Below, one piece after another: positions 61,474-64,000 of a DNA stretch of 64,000 nt; the first letter of the stretch is position 1, and the number at the start of each line of letters is the position of its first letter. Source of the DNA: Olivibacter sp036959255 (GTDB lineage: Bacteria; Bacteroidota; Bacteroidia; Sphingobacteriales; Sphingobacteriaceae); the NCBI RefSeq assembly GCF_036959255.1, contig NZ_JAWMTI010000003.1, forward strand, positions 620,001 to 684,000, read 5' to 3'. The notes under the pieces are model-generated. The model was not told the DNA's origin. It saw only the letters and a list, made by a program, of their open reading frames with translations, and did not search any database. Both the position numbers and the translations under genes were made by a program.

Positions 61474-61986
61474 ATGAACAAGTATCTGTACTTAACTATT
61501 TTATTCAACAGCTTTTGGTGTTTATCGTCCAAAGCAGGGGAATGTAAAAAAGAGCAATTTATTCATTATTCAAACTTTACAATACAAGAAGTTACACCCA
61601 CAGCTATCGTTACCTTTGCCAAACAGTTTTTGGGCGTACCTTATAAATTCGGAGGTAGTAACCCTCATAAAGGTTTTGATTGTTCGGGCTTTGTTAATTA
61701 CGTTTTCAAAAATTTTCACTTCGCTGTGCCCCGCAGTTCAGCAGGTTTCAAGAACGAAGGTATAAACGTCCCCTTAACTGAGGCCCAAACAGGTGACGTA
61801 ATTCTGTTTAGAGGTACTAATCCAAAGGTAAAGTCAATAGGACATGTGGGCATTGTAACATCTAATAAAGGGCAACCTTTACGTTTTATCCATGCGTCTT
61901 CCGGAAAATCGCGTTGTGTGACGGAGACATCGCTTAGTGGCCGCTATCAAATACGATTTGTAAAGATTGTTCGTTTAACCCCTTAA
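61474..61986 (+). CDS. NlpC/P60-family cell-wall peptidase (C40)
   Basis: 170-residue exported cysteine peptidase that cleaves peptidoglycan stem peptides. A signal peptide covers about residues 1-21 (CLSSKA). The NlpC/P60 domain starts near residue 45. The catalytic Cys70 lies in GFDCSGF, His124 in IGHVGIV, and His140 in FIHASSG completes the triad. No binding domain such as SH3 or LysM is present. It is 6 bp after the kinase gene and probably co-transcribed, though no functional link is evident. Confidence 0.92.
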   Translation: MNKYLYLTILFNSFWCLSSKAGECKKEQFIHYSNFTIQEVTPTAIVTFAKQFLGVPYKFGGSNPHKGFDCSGFVNYVFKNFHFAVPRSSAGFKNEGINVPLTEAQTGDVILFRGTNPKVKSIGHVGIVTSNKGQPLRFIHASSGKSRCVTETSLSGRYQIRFVKIVRLTP

Positions 61987-62064
61987 GTAATGCAACAAAA
62001 TACTGTAAATCAATTACTTACAATTAATGACAATATTATGTCACGAATATTCATAAATAATATC

Positions 62065-62087
62065 GAAGTTTGCCTAACACTGTTAAA
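62065..62087 (+). promoter_or_regulatory. candidate promoter/operator of the TetR gene (site T1)
   Basis: A -7-like GAAGTTTG (62065-62072) is followed at once by CCTAACACTGTTAAA (62073-62087), which has the TTTAAC-N3-GTTAAA layout with two mismatches in the left half. It ends 20 bp before the TetR ATG, a position fit for autoregulation. Confidence 0.5.
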
Positions 62088-62107
62088 TAACTTTAGGGGG
62101 TTAAGAA

Positions 62108-62707
62108 ATGGGAAGTAAAGAGCGTATTCAGCGGTTGAAGGATGAAAACAGAGTAAATATTCTAGACGCATCGCTCCAAATTGTCAAAGAAGAAGGATGG
62201 CAGGCGCTGAGTATGCGGAAGATCGCTGATATTATAGAATATACGGCCCCGATGATATACGAGTATTTTGCTAATAAAGAGGCCATCTTAATGGAACTTG
62301 CCGGAAGAGGTTACTTTATGTTGGCAAAAAGGGTAAGAGAAGCAAGAGATAAGGAGGTGAGCTTAGAGAAGCAGATAGAAGCCATGTGGCTTACATATTG
62401 GGATTTTGCTTTTGAAGAGAAAGAGCTTTATCAATTGATGTATGGTGTCGGCACACAATGCTGTGAAATGGAAAAGACATTTCGATGTTTTGACTCACAT
62501 GCGGTTCTCATAAGCGAAGTCATTAAAGAGATCATGAAGGCTAAACAGCCTGACGATGATATGGTTTGCAGAAAATATTTTACCTACTGGTCTATTATAC
62601 ACGGTCTGATTTCAATTAATATGGTAAATAAAGGAAATGGCGAGGAGACAAATCAGCAAGTTCTTAAAGATGCGATATACGGCATAACCCGTTCATTGAC
62701 CGATTAA
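62108..62707 (+). CDS. TetR/AcrR-family transcriptional regulator
   Basis: 199-residue TetR-type repressor. The N-terminal helix-turn-helix covers about residues 18-60 (ILDASLQIVKEEGWQALSMRKIADII, then EYTAPMIYEYFANKEAIL). The C-terminal helical part is the ligand-binding domain. A purine-rich AGGGGG lies 7 bp before the ATG. It is followed by the gene of an RND efflux adaptor, with three TTTAAC-N3-GTTAAA-type sites around both genes. It probably represses the efflux operon and its own gene until a toxic compound binds. Confidence 0.93.
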   Translation: MGSKERIQRLKDENRVNILDASLQIVKEEGWQALSMRKIADIIEYTAPMIYEYFANKEAILMELAGRGYFMLAKRVREARDKEVSLEKQIEAMWLTYWDFAFEEKELYQLMYGVGTQCCEMEKTFRCFDSHAVLISEVIKEIMKAKQPDDDMVCRKYFTYWSIIHGLISINMVNKGNGEETNQQVLKDAIYGITRSLTD

Positions 62708-62741
62708 TTTTTTTTATTTAAATAATAACAATCGTAAATTA

Positions 62742-62756
62742 TTTAACACTGTTAAA
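62742..62756. promoter_or_regulatory. candidate TetR operator (site T2)
   Basis: TTTAACACTGTTAAA is a perfect inverted repeat around a central C, 50 bp before the efflux adaptor ATG at 62807. It shares its layout with sites T1 and T3. Confidence 0.65.
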
Positions 62757-62806
62757 AAAGGAGAAGAGAAACTCTCCAATTCACATCTAGTAATATATCA
62801 AATAAA

Positions 62807-64000
62807 ATGAAACATCTATTTTCCAACATGACGTTTGAAATTTTTAACCCGTTATTTAACGTTGTTAAATTATTTAATAACGTAAATAGACTCACCTTTA
62901 TAGCGTCTTCCATCTTTTTGTATAGCTGTTCTTCCGGTCAACAGCAACAAGGTGCTCCCCCACCGCCGTCACTACCTGTAATAACAATTAATTCGGGCGA
63001 AGAAACTGTTTTCCAGGAATATCCGGCTTCTATTGAAGGGACGGTGAATGTGGAAGTACGTCCGCAAGTAGGTGGGACACTGGATGCTATTTACGTCGAT
63101 GAGGGTGCAAAAGTAAAAAAAGGCCAACCGCTATTTAAAATAAATGATCGGCCTTACCGTGAACAGCTGAATCAGGCTTTAGCGAATCTCCATGCTGCAG
63201 AAGCTACGTTAGAAAATGCCGAGCTCGAAGTAGAGAAAAAGACCAGATTAGTTAACAATAAGGTACTGGCTGATTTTCAACTAAAAACGGCTATCGCCAC
63301 TCGGAACGGTGCTAAAGCGAATCTTCAGCAGGCGAAGGCAGGTGTTGAAAGTGCTAAAATCAACTTAGGCTATACACTTATTACTGCTCCGGTTGAAGGC
63401 TACATAGGTCGCTTAGTAAAAAAACAGGGAAGCTTAGTAAGTCCGTCTGACGTACAAGCACTTACAGAGTTGTCCGATATCCATGAGCTGCATGTCTATT
63501 TTGCCCTAGGTGAAAATGATTTTGTAAACTTCAAAAATAATTTCGAAGGGGCAACATTAGAAGAAAAAATCAAACATCTACCCCCGGTAACTCTAGTCCT
63601 GTCTGATCAAACGGCCTACCAACAAACCGGAAAAATTGATATGGTAGACGGCCAATTCGATAAAAATACAGGTGCTATTACACTAAGGGCAACTTTTCCT
63701 AATAAAGAGGGACTGCTTCGTTCAGGAAATACAGGTAAAATCCGCTTAGGTAAACAGCATGCAAAAGTACTGTTAGTCCCCCAGATGGCGACTTTAGAAA
63801 TGCAGGATAAAATATTTGTATATACGGTGAACGATAGTAACAAAGTGACTAAGCAAGCAATACAGGTTGTCGGTAAAAGCGGTGTCAACTACCTCGTGAA
63901 AAGTGGTATTGAAAACGGGGAAAACATTGTATACAAAGGCATGGACTTATTACAGGAAGGGCAGGTAATTGCTCCCCAAAAATTGAATACTGACAGCCTC
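62807..64000 (+). CDS. RND efflux periplasmic adaptor lipoprotein, partial
   Basis: Membrane-fusion protein of an RND multidrug efflux pump. 398 codons are visible and the end lies beyond the right edge. From the ATG at 62807 the lipobox ends at Cys41 (FLYSC), an unusually long N-region before the lipid cysteine. The barrel-sandwich lipoyl half (EVRPQVGGTLDAIYVDEGAKVKKGQPLFKI) is followed by a helical hairpin, the second lipoyl half (ITAPVEGYIGRL) and the beta-barrel domain. The first 25 codons overlap a TetR-type inverted repeat, so the true start may be further downstream at a non-ATG codon. The pump gene should follow outside the window. Confidence 0.93.
   Translation, partial: MKHLFSNMTFEIFNPLFNVVKLFNNVNRLTFIASSIFLYSCSSGQQQQGAPPPPSLPVITINSGEETVFQEYPASIEGTVNVEVRPQVGGTLDAIYVDEGAKVKKGQPLFKINDRPYREQLNQALANLHAAEATLENAELEVEKKTRLVNNKVLADFQLKTAIATRNGAKANLQQAKAGVESAKINLGYTLITAPVEGYIGRLVKKQGSLVSPSDVQALTELSDIHELHVYFALGENDFVNFKNNFEGATLEEKIKHLPPVTLVLSDQTAYQQTGKIDMVDGQFDKNTGAITLRATFPNKEGLLRSGNTGKIRLGKQHAKVLLVPQMATLEMQDKIFVYTVNDSNKVTKQAIQVVGKSGVNYLVKSGIENGENIVYKGMDLLQEGQVIAPQKLNTDSL
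62855..62869. promoter_or_regulatory. candidate TetR operator (site T3) inside the adaptor N-region
   Basis: TTTAACGTTGTTAAA has the same TTTAAC-N3-GTTAAA half-sites as T2. It lies 48 bp inside the annotated adaptor reading frame and within a wider AT-rich inverted repeat (CGTTATT at 62850 and AATAACG at 62876). Confidence 0.45.

Overview
The window comes from a Bacteroidota genome, most likely a member of the Sphingobacteriaceae. The evidence is four SusC/SusD outer-membrane pairs, an ECF sigma/FecR/STN-SusC regulatory set, SpII lipoproteins, mostly weak ribosome binding sites, and promoters of the Bacteroidota TTTG / TAnnTTTG type. No tRNA, rRNA, CRISPR array or transposase was seen. The left and right edges each cut a gene.

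Layout. (1) Positions 1-21042, all on the minus strand, form a large glycan-utilisation locus rich in fucosidases: three GH29, one GH95, a divergent GH95-like protein, GH2, GH31, an alginate-lyase-fold protein and one SusC/SusD pair. No sulfatase or endo-glycanase of the usual type is present. Two similar 36-bp elements, upstream of 21042 and of 16509, may be binding sites of one regulator that is not encoded here. Degenerate 8-bp tandem repeats fill three gene junctions. (2) An Hsp20 gene lies at 21376-21810. (3) Positions 22120-36751, on the plus strand, encode SusC, SusD, an Nramp-like membrane protein, an SDR-like protein, a DapA-like aldolase, an enolase-superfamily enzyme, a Gfo/Idh/MocA oxidoreductase, an SGNH esterase, a PQQ-type dehydrogenase fused to cytochrome c, and a GMC oxidoreductase. 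(4) Positions 36779-47643, on the minus strand, converge on region 3 and encode NagA, a FucP/NagP-type transporter, two Gfo/Idh/MocA proteins, SusD, SusC and an alpha/beta hydrolase. A LacI-family gene follows at 47826-48884. (5) A MscS-type channel lies at 49110-51491. (6) Positions 51580-60299, on the minus strand, hold an ECF sigma factor, FecR, STN-type SusC, SusD and an exported FAD-dependent oxidoreductase. (7) The right end carries a PfkB kinase, an NlpC/P60 peptidase, a TetR regulator and the start of an RND efflux adaptor.

The most interesting structure is in regions 3 and 4. The two convergent operons each start at a promoter carrying a TACGTA-centred inverted repeat at the expected transcription start, plus a second such element about 90 bp away. 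The LacI-family gene sits directly next to one of them. This suggests one two-armed regulon. One arm contains four consecutive genes (Nramp-like, SDR-like, DapA-like, enolase-like), three of which have lost signature residues of their families, next to a set of oxidoreductases. Together they look like an uncharacterised oxidative route for a sugar or sugar-acid component of a glycan. The substrate cannot be named from the sequence.
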